Shown: piece after piece, positions 1 to 6,956 of the stretch | Layout of the letters: each line of letters begins with the position of its first letter | Position numbering within the stretch: position 1 is the first letter of the stretch | DNA from: RI-283 sp964487925 | GTDB lineage: Bacteria; Pseudomonadota; Gammaproteobacteria; SZUA-140 | Assembly (NCBI GenBank): GCA_964487925.1 | Contig: CAZASZ010000016.1 | Coordinates: 1 to 36,555 of the forward strand | DNA length: 36,555 nucleotides | Direction of reading: 5' to 3' | The notes under the pieces: model-generated | The model's database searches: none | What the model was told of the DNA's origin: nothing | The model's input: only the letters and a program-made list of their open reading frames with translations | Program-made: the position numbers and the translations under genes

Positions 1-382
1 TGCGTTGTTCGTGACGGCGTTGTTCCAGTAGTTTCTCCATGCCCTCTTTGCGGGCGTGGGCTTGGCGCCAGTTGGCTTCGCAGGCCTTTAGCTGTTGGGC
101 GGCGACTTGCAGGCTGTTTTCTTGTTGGCGGATGACGCCGATGAGGCGATCGACGAACATTCGATAGGCATTCATGCGCTCTATTCTTAGGCCGTCGGTT
201 GTCAGGATATGATAGCGGTCTTGGTACTCCTGCTGATAGCGCCGCAGTTCCTTGAGCCGGCCCGCATGCTCGTCGTGACGGCGGCGAGACTCGCCTAGCG
301 CTTGGGCCGCCTCGGATTCTTTGCGGGCTTCCAAATCGACCATGGTCTTTAAGCGGTTGATTTCGTCTCCGAGTCGTTTCAT
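1..382 (-). CDS. fliJ: Flagellar export chaperone FliJ (C-terminus beyond window)
   Basis: Reading the minus strand from the ATG at 382-380 gives 127 open codons that run off the window's left edge, so the 3' end is missing. The product begins MKRLGDEINRLKTMVDLEAR and is charged, Gln/Arg/Glu-rich and heptad-like throughout, as expected for the coiled-coil FliJ. FliJ is a soluble component of the flagellar type III export apparatus; it works with the FliI ATPase and helps engage the export gate. The start lies 1 nt after the fliI stop (TGATATG), so the two are probably translationally coupled. The identification rests on position after fliI and coiled-coil character; FliJ sequences are poorly conserved. 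Confidence 0.85.
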   Translation of the reverse strand, partial: MKRLGDEINRLKTMVDLEARKESEAAQALGESRRRHDEHAGRLKELRRYQQEYQDRYHILTTDGLRIERMNAYRMFVDRLIGVIRQQENSLQVAAQQLKACEANWRQAHARKEGMEKLLEQRRHEQR

Positions 383-383
383 A

Positions 384-1739
384 TCAGATCTCCAGTGCCA
401 TCAACTCGTTGAGGCTCCGCTCGAAATCGACGGACTCGTTAATGTCCTGACGCAGGAACGCTTCGAGGCGCGACTGCCAGGTGATGGCCGCATCGATACG
501 CTCGTCGCTGCCCTTGGCATATGCGCCGACACCGATCAGGTCGCGATTGCGTTGATAGGTTGAATACAGTTCCAGGAAACGCTGAGACCGATTGCGGTGG
601 GTCTGGTCGGTGACCTCGGTCATGACACGACTCACGGAAGCCTCGATATCGATGGCCGGGTAGTGACCGCTGTCGGCAAGTTCTCGGGTCAGGACGATAT
701 GACCATCGAGGATGGCGCGGGCGGAGTCGGCGACCGGGTCCTGTTGATCGTCACCCTCGGCAAGCACCGTATAGAGCGCGGTGATGGAGCCCTCGCTGTT
801 GGTGCCGTTACCGGCGCGCTCGACGAGCTGCGGTAGTTTGGCGAATACCGATGGCGGATAACCACGTGTTACGGGGGGCTCGCCAATGGCGAGCGCGATC
901 TCGCGCTGGGCCTGTGCGAAACGTGTTAGCGAATCCATGAGCAACAGGACCTGCTTGCCCTGGTCTCGAAAGTATTCGGCGATGCTGGTTGCCATCATGG
1001 CGCCATGTAGACGCATCATGGGCGGGTTGTCGGCAGGGGTCGCGACGACTACGGCCCGCGCCAGGCCCTCCTCGCCGAGGATGCGATCCGTGAATTCCTT
1101 GACCTCTCGGCCACGCTCGCCGATCAGACCGACGACAATGACCTCGGCCTGGGTGAAGCGCGTCATCATGCCCAAGAGGACACTCTTACCGACACCACTA
1201 CCGGCAAACAGACCGAGGCGCTGGCCGCGGCCGATCGTTAGTAGTGAATTGATGGCGCGAATGCCGACATCGAGCGGTTCGCCGATACAACGGCGTTCCA
1301 ATGGGTTGATGGGTTCAGGGGTCAGGGGGTAACGCGTCGTGGCGTTCAGCGGGCCTTTGCCGTCGAGTGGACGACCCGCCCCGTCGATGATTCGACCGAG
1401 TAGGGACTCGCCGACCGGGGCGTCATAGACCCGACCACTCGTGCGAACACGTGATTGCGGCACCAGGCCTCGGATGTCGCCACTCGGCATCAAATAGGCG
1501 CGATCACCCGCGAAACCGACGACCTCGGCCTCGACGACCTGACCGGTCGGGGTTTCAACCAGACACAGGTCACCGATGGCGGCTTCCACACCCACAGCCT
1601 CGAGTGTTAGGCCAACCATGCGGGTCAGTCGACCCGATACCGCCAAGGGGGGTTCCTGGACGATCCTGCCTTGAATTCGGGACAGCTCGCTGGCCCACAG
1701 CGCGGAGCGTCCTGACTCAGTCGTCTGCTGCACGCCCAT
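384..1739 (-). CDS. fliI: Flagellum-specific ATPase FliI
   Basis: FliI is the cytoplasmic hexameric ATPase that powers export of flagellar rod, hook and filament proteins. The product of about 450 residues has an F1-beta-like core: Walker A GSGVGKS near residue 182, GERGREVKEF, a Walker B strand (VLLLMDSLTR), and the export-ATPase signature PPVTRGYPPSVFAKLP. The length is normal. The frame is open to 1781, but that would bury much more of fliH. Two starts are plausible: ATG at 1739-1737, or GTG at 1733-1731. The only strong Shine-Dalgarno, AGGAGG, abuts the ATG and is 6 nt from the GTG, so GTG may be the real start. Either start overlaps the 3' end of fliH. Confidence 0.96.
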   Translation of the reverse strand: MGVQQTTESGRSALWASELSRIQGRIVQEPPLAVSGRLTRMVGLTLEAVGVEAAIGDLCLVETPTGQVVEAEVVGFAGDRAYLMPSGDIRGLVPQSRVRTSGRVYDAPVGESLLGRIIDGAGRPLDGKGPLNATTRYPLTPEPINPLERRCIGEPLDVGIRAINSLLTIGRGQRLGLFAGSGVGKSVLLGMMTRFTQAEVIVVGLIGERGREVKEFTDRILGEEGLARAVVVATPADNPPMMRLHGAMMATSIAEYFRDQGKQVLLLMDSLTRFAQAQREIALAIGEPPVTRGYPPSVFAKLPQLVERAGNGTNSEGSITALYTVLAEGDDQQDPVADSARAILDGHIVLTRELADSGHYPAIDIEASVSRVMTEVTDQTHRNRSQRFLELYSTYQRNRDLIGVGAYAKGSDERIDAAITWQSRLEAFLRQDINESVDFERSLNELMALEI

Positions 1740-2238
1740 CCTCCTCGCGTCCGCCCCCGAACATCTGGGCGCAGATCGCATTCAGTCGTTTGTCGATCGT
1801 GGCGTCGATCTCAGCCGACTCGGTCTCAACCCGGCAGCCGCCGCGCTCAATCAATGGGTTTTCGACGAGACGCCACTGTGTGGCGCCCTCGCCATGTGAT
1901 AGGGCATCGCGAACCAGGGCGACGTCATCGGGATTCAGATAAACGCGAATATGGCGAGAACTCACAGGCAGACAATCCAAGGCCTTATGCACGGCGGCAA
2001 CGACCTCACCCGGGCTCAGGGATATCTCGCGACGGATGATGTGTCTGGCGATCCGCAACGCCAATTGGCANNNNNNNNNNNNNNNNNNNNNNNNNNNNNN
2101 NNNNNNNNNNNNNNNNNNNNNNNNNNNNNNNNNNNNNNNNNNNNNNNNNNNNNNNNNNNNNNNNNNNNNNTCAAGTACCGATGGTAGCTGCCACGGTGTG
2201 CAATCGTCCGCAGAGAGATCCGCCAGCACCCTAGACAT
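1717..2238 (-). CDS. fliH: Flagellar assembly protein FliH (interrupted by assembly gap)
   Basis: FliH binds FliI as a dimer, restrains its ATPase activity and docks it at the export gate. About 140 residues are visible. The N-terminal 22 (MSRVLADLSADD, then WQLPSVL) resemble the FliH N-terminus with its conserved W-x-L-P. The C-terminal domain follows the gap (LALRIARHIIRREISLSP, then RVYLNPDDVALVRDAL). The 100-N run at 2071-2170 removes the central coiled-coil part, so the true length is unknown; the family is usually 220-270 residues. The apparent in-frame read-through of the Ns means nothing. The start overlaps the fliG stop by 8 nt, and the end overlaps fliI. Confidence 0.85.
   Translation of the reverse strand: MSRVLADLSADDCTPWQLPSVLXXXXXXXXXXXXXXXXXXXXXXXXXXXXXXXXXXCQLALRIARHIIRREISLSPGEVVAAVHKALDCLPVSSRHIRVYLNPDDVALVRDALSHGEGATQWRLVENPLIERGGCRVETESAEIDATIDKRLNAICAQMFGGGREEDGRAADD
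2071..2170. other. Assembly gap (100 N) inside fliH
   Basis: This is a run of exactly 100 N, the usual placeholder for a gap of unknown size. It replaces the middle of fliH, a segment that is typically low-complexity (Gln/Glu/Ala-rich) and may have broken assembly. Confidence 0.99.
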
Positions 2239-3247
2239 ATTCTTCTCCGCCCTTGCTGCCCAGCGCCATCTCGCCGGAATCGGCCAGACGCCTGGCTACA
2301 ACCAGGATTTCCTTCTGGGCGGACTCTACCTCGCTGAGCTTGACCGGACCGCGGGCCTCGAGATCGTCCTGCAGCATCTCGGCCGCCCGTTTCGACATAT
2401 TATCGAAGACCTTGTCCTTGAGCGCCTGCTCGGCGCCCTTGAGCGCGAACACCAGTTGTTCGGAACCGATTTCACGCAACAGCCTCTGGATACCTCGGTT
2501 ATCGACCTCGGCAAGATCGTCGAAGATGAACATCAAGTCGTTGAGCTGATCACTGAGGTCCTGATCATATTCAGCAACTTGATCCATGATGGTCCCTTCG
2601 ACGCCTGTATCCATGAGATTGAGAATATTGGCCGCGCTCTTAACGCCGCCGACAGTCGACGACTTGGTGTGCGTATTGCCAAGAAACTGACGTTCGATAA
2701 CCTGATTCAGCTCTAGTAGCGCGCTGGGTTGCAGGCGATCCAGGGTTGCGATCCTGAGTACGACATCGGAACGAATATTCTCGGGCAACAGGCAGATGAC
2801 ATCCGCAGCCTGATCCGATTCAAGATAGGCCAACACCACGGCGATGATCTGCGGATGTTCACCGGCGATCATCTCCATGATCGAACGTGGGTCCATCCAT
2901 TTCAGCTGTTCGAGCCCGGAGGCCGTGTCGCCAATCTGAATACGATCGATAATGTTACCGGCCTTGTCCTCACCGAGCGCATTAACAAGGATCGTTTTAA
3001 GATAGTCATGCGACCCCATGCCGAACGCGGTCTCGCTCTCAACGGACGAGATGAAATCCTCCAACACGTTGCTGGCCTGATCCGCAGAAACATTCCGTAG
3101 AGAGGCCATGGCCAAACTGACCTTATGAACCTCCTTCGGGCCTATGTGCTTCAGTACCTCGGAGGCCTCTTTCTCACCCAAGGTCAGCAACAAGATTGCG
3201 GCACGGTCGATTGGGGTCAAACCACCACCAGATGCATCAGTCGCCAT
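2231..3247 (-). CDS. fliG: Flagellar motor switch protein FliG
   Basis: FliG is the rotor protein that joins the MS ring (FliF) to the C ring and interacts with the stator MotA to generate torque. At 338 residues it has the normal length. The N-terminal FliF-binding domain includes AAILLLTLGEKEASEVLKHI, the middle domain carries the EHPQ motif at residues 130-133 (contact with FliM), and the C-terminal domain has the charged torque helix (IGSEQLVFALKGAEQALKDK). ATG at 3247-3245 follows the fliF stop by 6 nt. The gene overlaps fliH by 8 nt, typical of this operon. Confidence 0.97.
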   Translation of the reverse strand: MATDASGGGLTPIDRAAILLLTLGEKEASEVLKHIGPKEVHKVSLAMASLRNVSADQASNVLEDFISSVESETAFGMGSHDYLKTILVNALGEDKAGNIIDRIQIGDTASGLEQLKWMDPRSIMEMIAGEHPQIIAVVLAYLESDQAADVICLLPENIRSDVVLRIATLDRLQPSALLELNQVIERQFLGNTHTKSSTVGGVKSAANILNLMDTGVEGTIMDQVAEYDQDLSDQLNDLMFIFDDLAEVDNRGIQRLLREIGSEQLVFALKGAEQALKDKVFDNMSKRAAEMLQDDLEARGPVKLSEVESAQKEILVVARRLADSGEMALGSKGGEEYV

Positions 3248-3253
3248 ATCCGC

Positions 3254-4921
3254 TTACTCCGCAACCAACCAGTTATTGACAACCTGCGCCACGCGCTTAG
3301 GATCCTGGGCGGCAATTTCCTTGGCCGAATTCAGACGGTCCTCAAAGGATATTTGAGGCAGGGCTGACTCAGCACCAACCTGACGACCCCCGCCATCGGG
3401 ACCGCTCAGGGTCAATTGATCATCCGATACCACTTCTCCGGCCGGGGCCTGCACCCTGTTGTGTTGCGCCCGACTCGCGGCTGCAAGCGAGCGCATCACC
3501 GGTCTCAGGACACCCATGAGCAGATAGATGACAAGCAATCCGGCGAGTCCTTGTTTGATCCACTCGAACAACTCCGGACGTTCGTAAAAAGCAGGGGGCG
3601 CGACGACCGCCTCTTCGACGACGCTCGTATCATTGAACGGCGCATTGACGACCTCAACCTGATCACCACGAGTGGCGTCAAAACCCACTGCCCGCTTAAC
3701 CAATGCCTCGATCCGCGCCAGCTCTTCGGCGGGCAAGGCCTCTCTGACCACGGCTCCCTGCTCGTCCTTCTTCGACTTGAAATCCACGACCACGGCGATG
3801 GAAAGACTATTGACGACCCCGCCGCCCTGCCGGACATGGCTTATGGTCTTGTCGAGTTCATAGTTCTTGGTCAACGTACGGGAACTCTGGAGGGGCTCGC
3901 TGCCCTGGGACTGCCCAAGGCCCAGATTCGAGGCCTGATTCTGAGCGTTCACAGCCACGCCTCCCGCAGGGGGCTGGTTGCTCAGGCTACCCGGAATGCC
4001 GCTAGCCGCAGCTCCGTCGGTGCTCTTCTGCTCTTCAATATGCTCACTTCGCACCGAAGCGGTCTTGGGGTCGTATTGTTCCTGTGACTTTTCGGTTACC
4101 GTAAAATCCATGTCCGCAGAAACTTTCGCCCGGACCGCACCGGCCCCGACGATAGGTGAAATGATCTCCTCAATGCGCTTCTCGTAGTCGCTCTCGATAC
4201 GCTCACGATATTCGAACTGACCGGCCGAGACCTTGAGGTCCGCCGACTTGCCCGGGGTCGTCAATAATCGCCCCCGGTGATCGATGACCATAACGTTGTC
4301 GGGGTCGAGATTGGGCACTCCGGCCGAGACAATGTGACGCACAGCCGCGACCTGATTTTCGCCCATCGAGCGCCCGGGCATCAGGTCGATCGTAACCGAC
4401 GCGGTGGGATTCTTGCGCTGCCGGATAAAGGCGCTCTGCTTAGGCAAAGCGAGATGCACCCGAGCCGAACGCACGCTGTCGAGCGACGTGATTGTCCTGG
4501 CCAGCTCACCCTCGAGGGCGCGCTGGTAACGCGTGTTCTCCATGAACTGGCTAACGCCGAAACCCTCTGCCTTGTCGAGCAGCTCGAAACCGGCCTCGCT
4601 ACCCTTGGGCAGCCCCTGTCCGGCGAGCATCATACGCGCCGACGAGACATCCTTGGCCGAGACCATGACGACCGAGGCGCCGTTAGTAAGTTTGTACTTT
4701 ATGTTGGACTGCTGCAGGGCCTGTGTAATCTGGTTCGCATCCTGTTCGGACAGATTGCTGTAAAGCAGACGATAGTCAGGTTCCTGAGACCACATCACGG
4801 CAGCGCCACCAATGGCAACGCTTGCCGCCAGACCGATCATGAGGCCCAATTGCCGCAACAACGGCAACTGATAGAAACCCTTCCCCTGAGCCACCATATT
4901 GTTCACGTCGACTAATGCCAT
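3254..4921 (-). CDS. fliF: Flagellar MS-ring protein FliF
   Basis: FliF forms the inner-membrane MS ring that houses the export gate and carries FliG. The 555-residue product has a first transmembrane helix near residues 28-46, the ring-building RBM domains (SEQDANQITQALQQSNIKYK, then LDSVRSARVHLALPKQSAF), a long Gly/Ser/Gln-rich periplasmic stretch around 300-350, a second transmembrane helix near 455-475 (LAGLLVIYLLMGVLRP), and the C-terminal FliG-binding tail ending VAQVVNNWLVAE. ATG at 4921 has only a weak AAGG about 12 nt upstream; a second in-frame ATG lies 8 codons later. A sigma-54 promoter candidate lies about 70 nt upstream. Confidence 0.97.
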   Translation of the reverse strand: MALVDVNNMVAQGKGFYQLPLLRQLGLMIGLAASVAIGGAAVMWSQEPDYRLLYSNLSEQDANQITQALQQSNIKYKLTNGASVVMVSAKDVSSARMMLAGQGLPKGSEAGFELLDKAEGFGVSQFMENTRYQRALEGELARTITSLDSVRSARVHLALPKQSAFIRQRKNPTASVTIDLMPGRSMGENQVAAVRHIVSAGVPNLDPDNVMVIDHRGRLLTTPGKSADLKVSAGQFEYRERIESDYEKRIEEIISPIVGAGAVRAKVSADMDFTVTEKSQEQYDPKTASVRSEHIEEQKSTDGAAASGIPGSLSNQPPAGGVAVNAQNQASNLGLGQSQGSEPLQSSRTLTKNYELDKTISHVRQGGGVVNSLSIAVVVDFKSKKDEQGAVVREALPAEELARIEALVKRAVGFDATRGDQVEVVNAPFNDTSVVEEAVVAPPAFYERPELFEWIKQGLAGLLVIYLLMGVLRPVMRSLAAASRAQHNRVQAPAGEVVSDDQLTLSGPDGGGRQVGAESALPQISFEDRLNSAKEIAAQDPKRVAQVVNNWLVAE

Positions 4922-4989
4922 GCCCGTTTACGCCCTTTTTGCTTGCTTGAGAAAACCAAAACCCATTTCGAAAACCTTTTACTGGCTAT

Positions 4990-5003
4990 GCTTTAAACGT
5001 GCC
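4990..5003 (-). promoter_or_regulatory. Candidate sigma-54 promoter of fliF, overlapping a hairpin
   Basis: The minus strand reads GGCACGTTTAAAGC, with GG and GC separated by 10 nt as in the -24/-12 consensus GGCACG-N4-TTGC. The -24 half is a full GGCACG match and the -12 half keeps GC but has AA in place of TT. Predicted initiation near 4978 gives a leader of about 55 nt to the fliF ATG. The GGCACG at 4998-5003 also pairs with CGTGCC at 5018-5023 (6-bp stem, 14-nt loop), so the site could instead act as a weak terminator for fliE, since TTTAAA follows on the minus strand. Confidence 0.5.
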
Positions 5004-5036
5004 TAGGGGAAACTCTCGGCACGCCTTTTACGTTCG

Positions 5037-5360
5037 TCAGATAGGCATGTTCATGACATCGTGATAGGCCGACACGAGCTTGTTTCTGACCTGCATCATG
5101 AGCTGAAATTCGATGCCCGCCTTCTGCGAAGAGATCATGACATCGGAAAGATTGACCTTCGGGTCGCCGGATACAAAGGCGTTCTGCAACTCGCCGGACT
5201 GCATCTGGTCGTCATTAACCGCCTTGACCGCATCGGCTAACATGGCCGAAAAATCGGGCCCCTTGGCAGCGCCGGCAGCCGACTCGGTGGAACCCTTGCT
5301 GGCCGCCGAGGCGACCGCCTGCAGTTGTGACAACATCTGTGCCGCACTGATCTCGCTCAT
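5037..5360 (-). CDS. fliE: Flagellar hook-basal body protein FliE
   Basis: FliE is the small exported adaptor between the MS ring/export gate and the rod. The 107-residue product has the family's Gln/Ala-rich N-terminus (QMLSQLQAVASAAS), the central FSAMLADAVKAVNDDQ segment, and the conserved C-terminus with KAGIEFQLMMQVRNKLVSAY followed by a Met-rich end. A clear Shine-Dalgarno (GGAGGT, 5 nt before ATG at 5360) sets the start. It lies 36 nt after the PAS-AAA+ regulator gene on the same strand, as fliE follows fleR in Pseudomonas. I see no separate sigma-54 site in that 36-nt gap. Confidence 0.96.
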   Translation of the reverse strand: MSEISAAQMLSQLQAVASAASKGSTESAAGAAKGPDFSAMLADAVKAVNDDQMQSGELQNAFVSGDPKVNLSDVMISSQKAGIEFQLMMQVRNKLVSAYHDVMNMPI

Positions 5361-5396
5361 TGTTCACCTCCAAAAGACATCATATTCATTGCCCCT

Positions 5397-6827
5397 TCAG
5401 ACCAGGAAGCTCTCATGCGCTCCAGGTACACGAACTCCGGAGTCACGCATCCTGGCCAATTTATATCGCAAGGTCCTTTCACTGATCCCTAGTAGCCTGG
5501 CTGTCTCTTTCCGGTTGCCATTTAGGTTCTTCAGGGTATCGATAATCCGGGACTGTTCGAGCGACTTGAGGTCTGCGGAAACTGCTACGTTCGTATCGCC
5601 GTCCCCTGCCGAACGAGCAGAGGAATCGGTCAGCACCTGATCAAGCTGCAAGTCGCGTTCGTTGATCGTATCGTCCTGTTGCAGAATCAGCGCCCGCTGC
5701 AGGACGTTTTCAAGTTCACGGACATTACCGGGCCAGTCGTAACACATTGCGCTGCTGATCGCTTCCTCGGACAGGGTGGGAATCGAGCGTCCGAGCTGCT
5801 CAGCAATTCGGCGGAGACCCAGTTCCAACAAGGGCTGGATGTCTTCACGGCGATCACGCAAGGGAGGTATCTGCAAAGGAAATACGTTGAGTCGGTAATA
5901 GAGATCTTCGCGAAAACTGCCTTCGGCGACCGCATCGCGCAGACGCCGATTCGAGGTGGCCAGAACACGCACATCGAGCGCGACGTTCTTGCGCCCACCG
6001 AGTCGTTCAACCTCTTTTTCCTGTAGTACACGCAGCAGCTTTGCCTGCAGCGAGATGTCCATTTCGGAGACCTCATCGAGCAGCAGCGTTCCGCCCTGCG
6101 CCTCTTCGAACTTACCCGGTTTGGCGTTATAGGCGCCCGTAAATGCGCCCTTTTCATATCCGAACAGGGTGGCCTCGAGCATGTTGTCTGGGATTGCAGC
6201 GCAATTGATCGCAACAAACGGCCCGCTGCTACGCGGCGAGCGATTGTGAATGAAGCGCGCCAGGACCTCCTTGCCTACGCCACTTTCACCGCAAAGCATA
6301 ACGGTCGCCTCGGATTTGGCCACCCGCTCGGCCATCCACCGGACCTGCTTGCTGTTCGGGGCGATCGCAATCATCTCCTGAGCGTCGACAGGATTGCGAG
6401 GAGTGTCGGTTTCTTGGCTCGGGACGTCGGCCTCGGGCCGCGCGAGCCGCGTAGCGCTGAGATCCACTAGCAGGATCACCTGGCCTCGGCCATCGCCCAG
6501 TGGTCCCGTGACGACCTCAACCTGACGGCCGTCGTTGAGACACACGCCGGCGTTCGAGTCCTGCTGAAATGCCTTCGAGATGATGTCGCGCCAGAGAAGA
6601 CCTAGTAGGGGTATGCCGACCAAATCGCCGGCGATGAGATTGGCGTCCACGACGCAACCGTCGGTATCGACAACGACCATACCGACTGGCAGTCCGTCGA
6701 TAACGACCTCGGCCGAAACGTGGTTCGCCGTTTCGGGCTGCCGTGGGGCATCGTGCTGGGCGGCTGGAACACCCTGACACCCCATAGGGTCTGATCCGCC
6801 GTTTAGATCGGTTCTACTTGTCTGCAT
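5397..6827 (-). CDS. Sigma-54 activator: FleS-like PAS fused to FleR-like AAA+/Fis core
   Basis: This 476-residue enhancer-binding protein should activate the middle flagellar genes with sigma-54 RNA polymerase. Residues 44-125 look like the PAS domain of the FleS kinase (LLGLLWRDIISKAFQQD, then GQVILLVDLSATR). Residues 152-385 are a FleR-like AAA+ module: Walker A GESGVGKE (180-187), GAFTGA (227-232) for sigma-54 contact, Walker B GGTLLLDE (245-252), WPGNVRELENVLQ. A Fis-type helix-turn-helix fills about 435-460 (NRKETARLLGISERTLRYKL). No receiver and no histidine-kinase domain is present, although it occupies the fleS-fleR position between fleQ and fliE. A -24/-12 promoter and a hairpin over its Shine-Dalgarno lie just upstream. 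It could be annotated simply as a PAS sigma-54 regulator; the fleS/fleR link is my reading. Confidence 0.85.
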   Translation of the reverse strand: MQTSRTDLNGGSDPMGCQGVPAAQHDAPRQPETANHVSAEVVIDGLPVGMVVVDTDGCVVDANLIAGDLVGIPLLGLLWRDIISKAFQQDSNAGVCLNDGRQVEVVTGPLGDGRGQVILLVDLSATRLARPEADVPSQETDTPRNPVDAQEMIAIAPNSKQVRWMAERVAKSEATVMLCGESGVGKEVLARFIHNRSPRSSGPFVAINCAAIPDNMLEATLFGYEKGAFTGAYNAKPGKFEEAQGGTLLLDEVSEMDISLQAKLLRVLQEKEVERLGGRKNVALDVRVLATSNRRLRDAVAEGSFREDLYYRLNVFPLQIPPLRDRREDIQPLLELGLRRIAEQLGRSIPTLSEEAISSAMCYDWPGNVRELENVLQRALILQQDDTINERDLQLDQVLTDSSARSAGDGDTNVAVSADLKSLEQSRIIDTLKNLNGNRKETARLLGISERTLRYKLARMRDSGVRVPGAHESFLV

Positions 6828-6829
6828 GA

Positions 6830-6897
6830 GAAAATCGCCTCATCGTCTTGAGTTCGAGCATCAATCCACTCGGTCCGGACAAGATGAGGCAATTTTC
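6830..6897 (-). promoter_or_regulatory. Inverted repeat covering the Shine-Dalgarno of the PAS-AAA+ gene
   Basis: Arms at 6883-6897 and 6830-6844 pair over 15 bp as minus-strand RNA, with one G-U wobble. The GC core is GCCTCATC/GATGAGGC, flanked by an A-tract on the 5' arm and a U-tract on the 3' arm. The 38-nt interior contains a possible small hairpin (CGAG/CTCG). The 3' arm ends 2 nt before the ATG and contains GAGG (6838-6841), the only plausible Shine-Dalgarno. The structure could hide it, or act as an unusual terminator for fleQ. The 5' arm overlaps the -12 region of the sigma-54 promoter. Confidence 0.7.
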
Positions 6898-6903
6898 GCG
6901 CCA
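6888..6903 (-). promoter_or_regulatory. Sigma-54 (-24/-12) promoter of the PAS-AAA+ regulator
   Basis: The minus strand reads TGGCGCG-AAAA-TTGCC: GG at 6902-6901 and GC at 6890-6889, exactly 10 nt apart, one mismatch from TGGCACG and with an intact TTGC. Predicted +1 is near 6877, leaving a leader of about 50 nt that omits the 5' arm of the overlapping inverted repeat. FleQ-dependent sigma-54 control of fleSR is known in Pseudomonas aeruginosa, and this site fits that hierarchy. The stretch upstream (6904-6956) is strongly A/T-rich. Confidence 0.7.
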
Positions 6904-6956
6904 GATTTATTTTTTCTTTTAAAACAAGGAGGTAAAAAAATCCCAATCGGAGACAG

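Noticed and set aside
886..1332. Long plus-strand reading frame opposite fliI, and similar ones at 1451-1942, 2253-2549 and 3416-4087
   Set aside because: They lie antisense to well-identified flagellar genes, are rich in Arg/Ser/Pro as expected from reading GC-rich codons out of frame, and show no domain.
5017..5034. Plus-strand CGGCACG-CCTT-TTAC as a divergent sigma-54 promoter
   Set aside because: The -12 half lacks the invariant GC (reads AC) and the transcript would run antisense into fliE.
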